NCBI GenBank assembly: GCA_020846855.1
Contig: JADLDD010000009.1
Coordinates: 1 to 41,651, forward strand
Length of the DNA: 41,651 nt
Source of the DNA: Acidimicrobiia bacterium
GTDB lineage: Bacteria; Actinomycetota; Acidimicrobiia; IMCC26256; JADLDD01
Direction of reading: 5' to 3'
The translations under genes were made by a program, and so were the position numbers. The notes beneath the pieces are model-generated. The model did no database searches and was not told the DNA's origin. It saw nothing but the letters and a program-made list of their open reading frames with translations. Numbering within the stretch: the stretch's first letter is position 1; every line of letters begins with the position of its first letter. This document shows positions 22,733 through 31,116 of this stretch, piece by piece.

Positions 22733-24328
22733 ATGACGGACGACGAGCGCGCCTCCGGACGCCGCACCGACTCGGGCATCGAGATCCGCCCCGTCTACGA
22801 CGCGTCCGCCCTGTCGGGGTTCGACCCCGGCTCCCGCCTGGGCGCCCCGGGGAAGCCGCCCTACACGCGGGGCGTGTACCCCGAGATGTACCGCACGCGG
22901 CCGTGGACGATGCGCCAGTACTCCGGCTTCGGGACGGCCCGGGAGACCAACCAGCGGTTCCGGTACCTGCTCGAGGCCGGCCAGACGGGCCTGTCGTGCG
23001 CCTTCGACCTGCCCACCCAGATGGGCTACGACTCCGACCACCCCCGCTCCGAGGGCGAGGTCGGCAAGGTCGGGGTGGCGATCGACTCGCTCGACGACAT
23101 GCGCGTCCTGCTCGACGGCATCCCGCTCGACCGGGTCACCACCTCGATGACGATCAACGCCACGGCGCCGATCCTGCTGCTGCTCTACGAGCTGGTGGCC
23201 GAGGACCAGGGGGTGGCGCCCTCGGCGATCGGCGGGACGGTCCAGAACGACCTGCTCAAGGAGTACGTGGCCCGGGGCACCTACATCTACCCGCCCCGCC
23301 CGTCGATGCGGATCATCACCGACCTCTTCGCGTACTGCAACGAGCGCATCCCGCGCTGGAACACGATCTCGATCTCCGGCTACCACATCCGGGAGGCCGG
23401 CTCCACGGCCGTGCAGGAGATCGCGTTCACGCTCTCGAACGCGATCGCCTACGTGCAGGCTGCCGTAGACACCGGTCTCGACGTCGACGCCTTCGCGCCC
23501 CGGCTCTCGTTCTTCTGGAACGGCCACAACAACTTCTTCGAGGAGGTCGCGAAGTTCCGGGCCTCGCGGCGCATGTGGTACCGGATCATGACCGAGCGCT
23601 TCGGCGCCCGCGACGAGCGGTCCAAGCTGCTGCGCTTCCACACCCAGACGGCCGGCTCGATGCTCACCGCGCAGCAGCCCGAGAACAACGTGGTGCGCGT
23701 CGCGCTCCAGGCGCTCGCGGCCGTGCTGGGAGGGACCCAGAGCCTCCACACCAACGGCTTCGACGAGGCCCTGGGCCTGCCCACCGAGCGGGCGGCGAAG
23801 CTGGCCCTGCGCACCCAGCAGGTGATCGCCAACGAGTCGGGCGTGGTCGACACCGTCGACCCCCTCGCCGGCTCGTACTTCGTGGAGTCGCTCACCGATG
23901 CGGTGGAGGCGGAGGCCTGGGCCTACATCACGAAGATCGACGAGATGGGCGGCGCGGTGGCGGCGATCGAGGCCGGCTACATGCAGGACGAGATCGAGCG
24001 CGCCGCGTTCGACTGGGCCCGCGCCGTCGACTCCGAGCGCAAGGTGATCGTGGGGGTGAACCGCTACGTGGACCCCGAGCCGGGTGAGCCCGAGGTGTTC
24101 CCGATCGATCCCGAGCTCGAGCGTGGCCAGGTCGCGCGGGTGCGCGAGGTCCGGGCCCGGCGCGACGGCGCCGCCGTCAAGGCCGCGCTCGAGGATCTCC
24201 GCGACGCGGCGAGGGGTACCGCCAACCTCCTGGTGCCGATGCGCGAGGCCCTGAGGCGCATGGCGACCCTGGGTGAGGTCAGCGACGTGCTGCGCGACGA
24301 GTTCGGCGAGTACCAGCCCACCCGCTGA
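22733..24328 (+). CDS. Methylmalonyl-CoA mutase catalytic subunit without B12-binding domain
   Basis: 531 aa TIM-barrel subunit that, with adenosylcobalamin, interconverts methylmalonyl-CoA and succinyl-CoA. Tyr63 (RQYSGFG), Arg181 ([10 protein letters not shown]) and His218 (SGYHIREAG) fall at a constant offset of 26 from Propionibacterium Tyr89, Arg207 and His244. Isobutyryl-CoA mutase has Phe and Gln at the first two, so methylmalonyl-CoA is the likely substrate. The C-terminus stops after the barrel and a linker: the cobalamin domain (DxHxxG) is absent and must come from a separate small subunit, not present here. A cobalamin adenosyltransferase is encoded at 2349. Transcription is probably leaderless. 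Confidence 0.9.
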   Translation: MTDDERASGRRTDSGIEIRPVYDASALSGFDPGSRLGAPGKPPYTRGVYPEMYRTRPWTMRQYSGFGTARETNQRFRYLLEAGQTGLSCAFDLPTQMGYDSDHPRSEGEVGKVGVAIDSLDDMRVLLDGIPLDRVTTSMTINATAPILLLLYELVAEDQGVAPSAIGGTVQNDLLKEYVARGTYIYPPRPSMRIITDLFAYCNERIPRWNTISISGYHIREAGSTAVQEIAFTLSNAIAYVQAAVDTGLDVDAFAPRLSFFWNGHNNFFEEVAKFRASRRMWYRIMTERFGARDERSKLLRFHTQTAGSMLTAQQPENNVVRVALQALAAVLGGTQSLHTNGFDEALGLPTERAAKLALRTQQVIANESGVVDTVDPLAGSYFVESLTDAVEAEAWAYITKIDEMGGAVAAIEAGYMQDEIERAAFDWARAVDSERKVIVGVNRYVDPEPGEPEVFPIDPELERGQVARVREVRARRDGAAVKAALEDLRDAARGTANLLVPMREALRRMATLGEVSDVLRDEFGEYQPTR

Positions 24329-24356
24329 CGTCCCGCCGCGGGCGCGGGCGAAGCGG

Positions 24357-24593
24357 TCAGCCGGCGCGGCGCAGAGGCTCGAACGGCGCCGGTGGGTTGG
24401 CCCGGCGGAGGGCCCGGCGGGCCGCCGCCACGCCGCGCCGCCCGGACCGGCGGGTCTTCTCGTCGAGCTGCCACACCGGCTGCCCCGGAGGCCGGCCGGC
24501 GGACCCGCCGCGGGACCCGCCGCGCCGATCGGGCCGGCCGGCCCGGTCAGGCCCGTCGACCCCGTCGACCCCGTCGATGAGGCGCAGTTGCAT
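24357..24593 (-). CDS. Small hypothetical protein
   Basis: 78 aa from an ATG at 24593; a longer frame upstream is not protein-like. The N-terminus MQLRLIDGVDGVDGPDR carries a short repeat, the middle is Gly/Arg/Pro-rich, and the C-terminal part WQLDEKTRRSGRRGVAAARR is an amphipathic basic helix that looks conserved. I have seen a similar L-D-E-x-T-R pattern in unnamed actinobacterial small proteins but know no function. It is convergent with the mutase gene. GATACT lies 12 bases before the start; there is no clear ribosome binding site. Coding status is probable, not certain. Confidence 0.5.
   Translation of the reverse strand: MQLRLIDGVDGVDGPDRAGRPDRRGGSRGGSAGRPPGQPVWQLDEKTRRSGRRGVAAARRALRRANPPAPFEPLRRAG
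24552..24578. repeat. Three 9-base tandem units
   Basis: CCCGTCGAC, CCCGTCGAC, CCCGTCGAT in tandem. They encode the DGVDGVDG stretch of the small minus-strand protein. Probably slippage-prone coding sequence only. Confidence 0.6.
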
Positions 24594-24734
24594 GCTCACA
24601 CCAGGAGTATCGCCGGGGGGTGTGACAGGTATTCCGTGCCCCCCGACACAAGCGCTTCCCGTGTCCCACCACGGGAGGATCCCCGGCGTCGCCCGACCGC
24701 CCGACGGGTCCGCATCCCGACACGAAAGGGTCGC

Positions 24735-24740
24735 TAAAGT
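24735..24740 (+). promoter_or_regulatory. Candidate -10 (TAAAGT) for the S16-protease lipoprotein gene
   Basis: TAAAGT lies about 110 bases before ATG 24850, in a 256-base gap that otherwise shows nothing recognisable. A leader of about 100 bases would be unusually long for this window, so post-transcriptional control is possible. No -35 is clear. Confidence 0.35.
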
Positions 24741-24849
24741 TCCGGCCGGCACGGCCGACCCATACCGGAGCACGCGACCTCCGAGGCCGCCTCAGTCCGT
24801 CTCCTACCCGTCCACCCGGTTCTCACCGTCCTCCGACCTGGGAGCTCCC

Positions 24850-26799
24850 ATGCGGATCCGCCGATCCCTCGCCCTCCTCGCCACCGCCTCGCTGCTCGCC
24901 ACCTCGTTGGCGGCATGCGGCGGATCATCGGGCGGCGACAAGAAGTCCGAGAAGGACAAGGACAAGGTGAGCGCGACCGCCGGGCCGTCGGGCACCGGAT
25001 CGCGGACCCTCAACGCCCTCTTCTACATGAACGGACCCGACGGGCCCGAGGGCGGCACCAACCCCGTGGTGGTCAATGTGACCAACGGTGGCAAGGGCGT
25101 GAGGGTCAGCTTCACCGAGGACGAGGTCGCCGGCACCGGCGACCAGTGGCGAGCCGCGGGGTGGAACGCCGTGACCGTCGCCACCATGCTCACCGGGGCC
25201 TCGCTGTCGGGCCGGAAGGTCGAGTTCGAGGTGACGGGCCGCATCGACGGGCCCAGCGCCGGCGCGCTGATGACGGTCGGGATCCTCTCCACCCTGCGCG
25301 GTGACCGCCTGAAGGACGACGTCACCATGACCGGGACCATCAACCCCGACGGCACCGTCGGGCCGGTGGGTGGGATCCCCTACAAGGTCGACGGCGTGAA
25401 GAAGGCGAAGAAGAAGCGGATGCTCATCCCGATCGGGCAGCGCAACTCCCGCATCGACGACGGCAGCAGCGTCGACGTGGTGGCGCTGGCCCGCCGCAAG
25501 GGCATCAAGGTGACCGAGGTCTCGAACATCTACGAGGTCTACAAGGCGTTCACCGGCAAGGAGCTGCCGCGCCCGCCCGAGGCGGCCGACGTGCGCCTCG
25601 ACGACAAGACCTACGACCGGCTCAAGGCCAAGGTCAAGGGCATGACCGGTGAGTCGACCCAGGCCTACGCCGAGTTCCAGACCCTCGACCCCCAGATCCA
25701 GGAGGTGATGAACCCGGTCGTGGTGCAGGCCAACTCGGCCGCCGAGGAGGCCGGCAAGCTCTCCGACAACGGCCTCCAGGCCGGTGCCTTCATCAGCTCG
25801 CTGGAGGCCGCCGCGTTCATGCAGGCGGCGCTCCAGACCGGCCGGGCGCTCGAGGTCTACTTCACCCAGGGCGTCGACGCCTTCGTCAGCCAGATCCAGG
25901 GCAGCCAGCAGCTCTCCCTGAAGGTGGAGGCCGCCGTCGACGAGCTCAAGACGTTCGAGCCGAAGACCGTCGCCGACGCCGCCGCCCTCATCGACGCCTA
26001 CAGCAACGTGCTCGACGCCCTCAGCCTGTCGAGCTACGGCGACAACGTGCTCGGGCAGGTGTCGGAGGCGCCCGACGAGGACACGGCGATGAGCCTGGCG
26101 ATCATGGGTGCCCTCTACTACGAGCTCGCCGGCACGCTGGTCGACGCCTCCGAGGACCTCTTCGACGTCAGTCGGGGCCTGGGCGGGGCGCGACTCGACC
26201 CGAAGATGAGCCTCGCCGACACCGCCGACTTCTTCCGCAAGGCGTCGGAGGCGAACCTGAACGCGTTCGACACCCTGATCATCGACGAGATCGCCAAGGC
26301 CAACCAGGCCAGCGCCGACGTGATCAAGGTGCGCTTCGGCAACAACGACATCGACTACGCCCTGGCGCAGAGCACGCTGACGATCCTCGAGGGCGGCCTC
26401 GACGAGTACTTCGGCGACGCCAAGACGGCCGACTACGCCAAGCTCGGCGGCAGCGCCGGGCTCTACGCCCGCACCGCCCAGCTCCTGCTCAAGTACTACT
26501 CGCTCGACGCCCAGCTCGACGACGACCTGAACGTGGTCGACATCCGCAACCAGCAGGCCCTGAGCCGCTCGCTCGAGTTCGGAGCCGACCAGGTCCAGCG
26601 CGGCGTGGGGGTCCTGCGCGGCGAGAAGGTCGACCCGGCGCTCGTGGTCGCGGGGTACGAGAAGGCGACGATCGACCGTGAGGGCGACGCCGACGACAAG
26701 CTCAACGCCCTCGGCAGCTACCTGGGGAGCTTCATCTCGAGCCGGGTGCTCGCCTACCTGGGCGGCTTCCCGACCGCCGGCCTCGACGGCGGCGGCTGA
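24850..26799 (+). CDS. Lipoprotein with an S16 (Lon-type) serine protease domain
   Basis: 649 aa. GGGAG supports ATG 24850. The signal peptide ends in lipobox LAAC, followed by a Gly/Ser/Lys/Asp-rich linker, so the protein is exported and lipid-anchored. Residues about 50-235 are a Lon proteolytic domain: DGPSAG with Ser136 and VGGIPYKVDGVKKAKK with Lys179. The 43-residue Ser-Lys spacing equals that of E. coli Lon (Ser679/Lys722). No AAA ATPase or PDZ domain is present. The remaining roughly 400 residues are acidic and mainly helical and match no family I know; repeated short Ala-rich helices suggest a repeat solenoid or coiled bundle. Possible role: envelope protein processing. The substrate is unknown. 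Confidence 0.82.
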   Translation: MRIRRSLALLATASLLATSLAACGGSSGGDKKSEKDKDKVSATAGPSGTGSRTLNALFYMNGPDGPEGGTNPVVVNVTNGGKGVRVSFTEDEVAGTGDQWRAAGWNAVTVATMLTGASLSGRKVEFEVTGRIDGPSAGALMTVGILSTLRGDRLKDDVTMTGTINPDGTVGPVGGIPYKVDGVKKAKKKRMLIPIGQRNSRIDDGSSVDVVALARRKGIKVTEVSNIYEVYKAFTGKELPRPPEAADVRLDDKTYDRLKAKVKGMTGESTQAYAEFQTLDPQIQEVMNPVVVQANSAAEEAGKLSDNGLQAGAFISSLEAAAFMQAALQTGRALEVYFTQGVDAFVSQIQGSQQLSLKVEAAVDELKTFEPKTVADAAALIDAYSNVLDALSLSSYGDNVLGQVSEAPDEDTAMSLAIMGALYYELAGTLVDASEDLFDVSRGLGGARLDPKMSLADTADFFRKASEANLNAFDTLIIDEIAKANQASADVIKVRFGNNDIDYALAQSTLTILEGGLDEYFGDAKTADYAKLGGSAGLYARTAQLLLKYYSLDAQLDDDLNVVDIRNQQALSRSLEFGADQVQRGVGVLRGEKVDPALVVAGYEKATIDREGDADDKLNALGSYLGSFISSRVLAYLGGFPTAGLDGGG

Positions 26800-26829
26800 G
26801 CCGGGGCGGGCAGGGGGCCGTGGGCGTGG

Positions 26830-26835
26830 CACACT
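26830..26835 (+). promoter_or_regulatory. Candidate leaderless -10 (CACACT) for the cysteine desulfurase gene
   Basis: CACACT ends 6 bases before ATG 26842, with no Shine-Dalgarno sequence. It differs from TANNNT at the first base, so it is a weaker case than the mutase or ligase boxes. Confidence 0.3.
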
Positions 26836-26841
26836 CCGCCC

Positions 26842-28011
26842 ATGGCCTACCTCGATCACGCCGCCACCACGCCGCTCCGGCCCGAGGTCGTCGACGCCAT
26901 GCTCCCGTTCCTCACGGGCGGGCACGGCAACCCGTCGGGTGGCCACCGGGTCGCCCAGCGGGCCAAGGCCGCGCTGGAGGAGGCGCGTGAGCGCATCGCG
27001 GCCGTCCTCGGGTGCGCACCCGGGGAGGTCGTCCTCACCAGCGGGGGCACGGAGGCCGACAACCTCGCCGTGAAGGGCGCGGCACGGGCCGCCCGCGACG
27101 GGGGCACCGGCGACGGCGTGGTCGTGAGCGCGATCGAGCACAAGGCGGTCCTCGCGTCGGCGGAGCGGCTGCGGACCGAGGGATTCCGGGTGGGGTGCGC
27201 GCCGGTCGACCCCTACGGGATCGTCGACGCCGACCGCCTCGCCGGGCTGCTCGACGAGGGCACGGTGCTGGTGTCGGTGATGCTGGTCAACAACGAGGTG
27301 GGTGTGGTCCAGGACCTCGACACGGTGGCGGCGGTGGTGCGGGAGCACGCCCCCCGCGCCCTGCTCCACACCGACGCCGTGCAGGCCGCACCCTGGCTCG
27401 ACCTGCGCGGCGCGGCCGCGGCCGCGCCGCTGGTCTCGGTGACCGGCCACAAGATCGGCGGACCGGTCGGTACGGGTGCGCTCGTCGTGCGCCCGCCCGC
27501 CACGGTCCGGCCCGAGATCGAGGGCGGAGGCCAGGAGCGCGGGCTCCGGGGCGGGACCAACGACGTCGCCGGCGCGGTGGGGTTCGCCACCGCGCTCGAG
27601 CTGACCGCCGCGCGCCGCGAAGCGGAGGGTCCCCGACTGGAGGGGCTGCGCGACCGCCTGGCCGCCGGCCTCTCCGCCCTCGGTGGGGTCGAACGGCACG
27701 GCGACCCGTCCCGCACCGTCCCGGGCATCTGGAACGGCCGCGTCGGGGGTGTGGAGTCCGAGGAGCTCCTCTTCCTCCTCGACGCAGCCGGGGTGCAGGC
27801 CGCCGCCGGCGCATCGTGCTCGTCGGGGGCGGCCGAGGCCTCGCACGTCCTGTCGGCCATGGGCGTCGAACGAGAGGCCGCCCTCGAGTCGGTCCGGCTC
27901 AGCCTCGGTCACACCACCACCGACGCCGACGTCGACGAGGCGCTCGGGGCGATCGCCGCGGCGGTCGCGCGGCTCCGCGAGGCCCGGAAGCCGGTACGGC
28001 CCGCATCGTGA
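26842..28011 (+). CDS. iscS: Cysteine desulfurase, IscS/NifS type
   Basis: 389 aa PLP enzyme, cytoplasmic. It removes sulfur from cysteine as an enzyme persulfide. Visible features: MAYLDHAATTPL start, SGGTEADN (PLP phosphate binding), PLP-lysine Lys204 in GHKIGGPVGTG, RGGTNDVAGAVG, and the catalytic Cys326 in GASCSSGAAEASHVL. The loop around Cys326 and overall length point to group I (IscS/NifS). The MnmA gene starts within its stop (GTGA), so its main partner here should be tRNA 2-thiolation. Iron-sulfur assembly genes (iscU, suf) are not in the window. Expression is probably leaderless. Confidence 0.92.
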   Translation: MAYLDHAATTPLRPEVVDAMLPFLTGGHGNPSGGHRVAQRAKAALEEARERIAAVLGCAPGEVVLTSGGTEADNLAVKGAARAARDGGTGDGVVVSAIEHKAVLASAERLRTEGFRVGCAPVDPYGIVDADRLAGLLDEGTVLVSVMLVNNEVGVVQDLDTVAAVVREHAPRALLHTDAVQAAPWLDLRGAAAAAPLVSVTGHKIGGPVGTGALVVRPPATVRPEIEGGGQERGLRGGTNDVAGAVGFATALELTAARREAEGPRLEGLRDRLAAGLSALGGVERHGDPSRTVPGIWNGRVGGVESEELLFLLDAAGVQAAAGASCSSGAAEASHVLSAMGVEREAALESVRLSLGHTTTDADVDEALGAIAAAVARLREARKPVRPAS

Positions 28012-29063
28012 GCGGCGCTCACGGCGAGCGGGTCCTGGTGGCCATGAGCGGCGGGGTCGACTCCTCGGTCGCCGCCGCGACGCTCCGCGACGAAGGGCAC
28101 GACGTCGCCGGTGTGACCCTGCGCCTCTGGGGAGGCGAATCCGACTCCGGCTGCTGCAGCGTCTCCGACGTGGAGGACGCCCGGCGGGTCGCGGCGCAGC
28201 TCGGCATCCCCCACCACGTGTTCAACCTCGCCGACGACTTCGAGGCCGCGGTCGTCGGCCCGTACGTGGAGTCGTACGCGGCGGGCGAGACGCCCAACCC
28301 GTGCGTCGAGTGCAACCGAGCCATCAAGTTCGGCCGCCTGCTCGAGCGGGCCGTCGCCCTGGGCTTCGACGCCGTGGCCACCGGGCACCACGCCCGGGTC
28401 GAGGCCGGGCCGGAAGGCCGGTTCCGGCTCCTGCGGGGTGCCGACGCGGCCAAGGACCAGTCCTACGTGCTGGCCGTGCTCGGCCGCCACGAGCTGGCCC
28501 GCACCCGCCTGCCCGTGGGCCGCATGACGAAGGCGGAGGTGCGGTCCCGGGCCGCGGCGCTCGGCCTGCGCACCGCCGCCAAGCCCGAGAGCATGGACGT
28601 CTGCTTCGTCGAGCGGGGTCGCCGGGTCGAGTTCCTAGCCGGCCGGGCCCCGGGTTCGGTCGCGCCGGGGCCGGTCGTCGACCGGGCCGGCCGCCGGGTC
28701 GGTCGCCACGGCGGGGTGGCGCGCTTCACCGTCGGCCAGCGGAGGGGCGTGGGCGTCGCCGCGGGCGAGCGCCGCTACGTCGTCGACGTCGACGCCGCCA
28801 CGGCGACCGTCACGATCGGCGACCACGACGACCTGCTCTGCGACTCGGTCGCTCTCCGCTCACTCACCTTCGTCGACACGCCACCCCCTCCGGGAGCCCG
28901 CATCGCGGTGCAGAGCCGGGCCCACGGTGCCGCCGCGCCCGGACGACTCGTCGGCGACCGGGTGCACTTCGACCAGCCGCAGGTCCGGGTGGCGCCGGGC
29001 CAGCTCGTGGCCTTCTACGACGGTGACGAGGTGATCGGTTCGGGCACCGCGACGCGGGCCTGA
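28008..29063 (+). CDS. mnmA: tRNA-specific 2-thiouridylase MnmA
   Basis: 351 aa from GTG 28008, coupled to the cysteine desulfurase gene by a 4-base overlap. It activates U34 of glutamine, glutamate and lysine tRNAs with ATP and inserts sulfur. Features: PP-loop AMSGGVDSSVAA at the N-terminus, Cys99 in NPCVEC (a second Cys at 102), Cys199 in SMDVCFVERG, matching the E. coli catalytic numbering, and FTVGQRRGVGVA before the C-terminal barrel. Persulfide from the upstream desulfurase is the likely sulfur source. All motifs are intact. Confidence 0.93.
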   Translation: MSGAHGERVLVAMSGGVDSSVAAATLRDEGHDVAGVTLRLWGGESDSGCCSVSDVEDARRVAAQLGIPHHVFNLADDFEAAVVGPYVESYAAGETPNPCVECNRAIKFGRLLERAVALGFDAVATGHHARVEAGPEGRFRLLRGADAAKDQSYVLAVLGRHELARTRLPVGRMTKAEVRSRAAALGLRTAAKPESMDVCFVERGRRVEFLAGRAPGSVAPGPVVDRAGRRVGRHGGVARFTVGQRRGVGVAAGERRYVVDVDAATATVTIGDHDDLLCDSVALRSLTFVDTPPPPGARIAVQSRAHGAAAPGRLVGDRVHFDQPQVRVAPGQLVAFYDGDEVIGSGTATRA

Positions 29064-29083
29064 GCCGCGGCCGTCGTCCGCTT

Positions 29084-29962
29084 TCAACCCGCCGGCGCCA
29101 CGGGGATGCGCCGGGACCCCGCCTCGGCGAGGAACGCCTCCGGCGCGACCGGGGCCACCACGAGGGTGTCGGTCGTGAACGGGAGCGCCTCCACCCGCAG
29201 CCGGGCCGCCCGCAGGAGGGTGGCCTCCTCGGCCAGCGTCACGGTGACGCCGTCGCGGAGCGCGCCCAGCCGCAGGTCGAGCGCTCCTTCCGGGGCGCGC
29301 GGCGCGGCGCACGAGGCGACCGAGCGGATCCGCTCCCGGGGGAAGAGGGTCGGGTCGGCGAGGGTCAGGGGGTCGGCGATCACCAGCCCCGCGGGTACCA
29401 GCACCACCCAGCGGCGCGACAGCCGGTGGATCATGGGCACGGTGGCGCCCACCGCCGCCCAGCCGACGACGGTGAGGACCGCGCCGGCCAGCCAGCGGCG
29501 ATCGGCCAGGAGGAGCGGCCCCGAGACCGCGCCCGCACCGACGACGAGCACGGCCACCGGGAGAACCCCGACGAACAGCGGGGGAGGGGTCTTGAGCGGG
29601 AACCGGCTCTCGTCGCCGTAGGCGGCGCCGTTGGCGCAGGCCAGACCGAAGCCGGGCGAGCCCGACAGCAGCGCGGCCAGGCCGGTCGCGGCCACCGCAC
29701 CCGCGCCCGGCATCGCGGGCGACCCGTCGACCACCGCGGCCAGCGCCGCCGCGACGAACAGGGGGCCGGCCGTGCGCGTGACGGTCAGGCCCCAGGGCCG
29801 CGGCGCGAACGTCGCCAGCAGCCCCGCGGCCCAGGCCGCCCAGAGGATCGCCGCGGCGAGCGTCCGGGGTGGGCCCGCCCAGCTCCGGAGCACCTCCGCC
29901 GCGGCGGGACCGGCCGTGAGGGGGAGCGTCGCCCAGACGGCGCGAAGGAGCCAGATGGTCAT
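29084..29962 (-). CDS. Multi-spanning membrane protein with a soluble C-terminal domain, function unknown
   Basis: 292 aa from the ATG at 29962; the frame stays open far upstream, antisense to the MetE-like gene, but without protein-like sequence. It starts MTIWLLRAVWATLPLTAG. About six hydrophobic segments occupy residues 5-200. The last 90 residues (from PRERIRSVASCA) are soluble and look like a small beta-rich domain. I recall similar unnamed proteins from acidimicrobial genomes but no function. The start lacks a clear ribosome binding site. It is divergent from the MetE-like gene by 72 bases and convergent with mnmA. Confidence 0.55.
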   Translation of the reverse strand: MTIWLLRAVWATLPLTAGPAAAEVLRSWAGPPRTLAAAILWAAWAAGLLATFAPRPWGLTVTRTAGPLFVAAALAAVVDGSPAMPGAGAVAATGLAALLSGSPGFGLACANGAAYGDESRFPLKTPPPLFVGVLPVAVLVVGAGAVSGPLLLADRRWLAGAVLTVVGWAAVGATVPMIHRLSRRWVVLVPAGLVIADPLTLADPTLFPRERIRSVASCAAPRAPEGALDLRLGALRDGVTVTLAEEATLLRAARLRVEALPFTTDTLVVAPVAPEAFLAEAGSRRIPVAPAG

Positions 29963-30020
29963 CGGGGGATCACACCCATCGGTGGCGTCGCCCACCGTTC
30001 GTGGCCTCGGAAGTGTGGGT

Positions 30021-30026
30021 GATAGT
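30021..30026 (+). promoter_or_regulatory. Candidate leaderless -10 (GATAGT) for the MetE-like gene
   Basis: GATAGT ends 8 bases before ATG 30035. An overlapping TAGTAC (30023-30028) is 6 bases away. No ribosome binding site is seen, so leaderless transcription is plausible. Confidence 0.35.
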
Positions 30027-30034
30027 ACGGACGG

Positions 30035-31060
30035 ATGGAGGGCACGGCGCAACCGGAACCCCCGCCCGGGATCCTGCGGGCGGGCGTCACCACCGGGATC
30101 GGCAGCCTGCCGCACACCGATCCGGCGGCCGCCGCCGCGCTGTCCCTCGAGCTCACGCCCGGCCTGCCGTTCGCCCCCCAGCTCCCGCGCCGCACGCCGT
30201 GGGAGGGCATGGTCGCCCAGTGGGCGGGCGCGCTGCCGGAGGTGGAGGTCTGCCCCGACGGTTCGGTGCGGGTCGACCCGGCGGCGCCGGCGGGCGACCC
30301 GGTGCCCCGCTTCGACCCCGAGCGGCACGGCGGCCTCCTGGCCTTCCTCGACGCCGCCGGCCGGGCGCCCGGTCCGCCGGACCGGGTCAAGCTCCAGGTG
30401 GTCGGTCCGCTGACCCTCGCGATGGCGCTGGTGCGGGCGGGGATGCCGGTGGCCGCGGCGTTCAACCGGAGCACGCTGGCCGTCCGGGCGTGGGTGACGG
30501 CTCTCGAGGATCTCGTCGAGCGGGCGCTGCCCGGCGCCGGCCGTCTCCTGCTCCTCGACGAGCCCGGCCTGGTGGCGTTCGCGGCCGACGACGCCCCGAT
30601 CGACAACGACGCCGCCGTCGACCACCTGTCGCACGCGCTGGCCGCCGTGACCGGGGAGGCGGGCGTCCACATCTGCGGCGACGGCGACGTGCGGATCGCG
30701 TTCGAGGCCGGACCCTCGGTGCTCGCGGTGTCCGCGACCCCCCACCTCGTCGGGTACGCGTCCTCGCTGGCTCGCCACCTCGACGCCGGCGGATGGGTGC
30801 TGTGGGGGGTCATCCCCACCGACGGCCCGATCGGGGAGACCAGCGAGAGCCACTGGCGGACCCTGAGCGGCGTGTGGTGCGAGCTCACCCGCCGCGGCTG
30901 CGAGCCGGGCGCGCTCCGCCGCCAGGCCCTGGTGTCGCCGGCCTGCGGCCTCGCCGGCCACGGCGAGAGCCAGGCCGTGCGGGCCCTGCGGCTGGCCGCC
31001 GAGGTGGCGGACCGGGTCGGCGACCAGGCCCTCGCCGCCCGCCTCACCCTCGGCGCCTGA
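30035..31060 (+). CDS. MetE C-terminal-like (core-MetE/UROD-fold) zinc methyltransferase
   Basis: 341 aa, about half the length of full MetE, equivalent to its C-terminal catalytic barrel. The zinc site is preserved: His212 and Cys214 in VHICGDGD, and Cys304 in SPACGLAGHGES. The opening TTGIGSLPHTDPAAA matches the barrel's first strand. Such short forms lack the N-terminal folate-binding half; archaeal core-MetE is known to take methyl from a methylcorrinoid instead of methyl-folate. Methionine synthesis from homocysteine is the best guess, but a role on another thiol is possible. A terminator-like hairpin follows the stop. Confidence 0.72.
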   Translation: MEGTAQPEPPPGILRAGVTTGIGSLPHTDPAAAAALSLELTPGLPFAPQLPRRTPWEGMVAQWAGALPEVEVCPDGSVRVDPAAPAGDPVPRFDPERHGGLLAFLDAAGRAPGPPDRVKLQVVGPLTLAMALVRAGMPVAAAFNRSTLAVRAWVTALEDLVERALPGAGRLLLLDEPGLVAFAADDAPIDNDAAVDHLSHALAAVTGEAGVHICGDGDVRIAFEAGPSVLAVSATPHLVGYASSLARHLDAGGWVLWGVIPTDGPIGETSESHWRTLSGVWCELTRRGCEPGALRRQALVSPACGLAGHGESQAVRALRLAAEVADRVGDQALAARLTLGA

Positions 31061-31064
31061 CACC

Positions 31065-31081
31065 CACCCGCGGCCCGGGTG
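31065..31081 (+). terminator. GC hairpin after the MetE-like gene
   Basis: CACCCG (31065-31070), CGGCC loop, CGGGTG (31076-31081): a perfect 6-bp stem starting 4 bases after the stop. No T-run follows, so it is only a candidate. Confidence 0.35.
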
Positions 31082-31116
31082 CAACCAACCGCCGTCGTGA
31101 AGCGTGTGTCGGGGTG

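Noticed and set aside
24925-27912. 995-residue open frame on the minus strand across the S16-protease and cysteine desulfurase genes
   Set aside because: Its composition is Val/Gly/Asp/His/Arg-biased without family motifs; it is the antisense shadow of two well-supported genes in GC-rich DNA.
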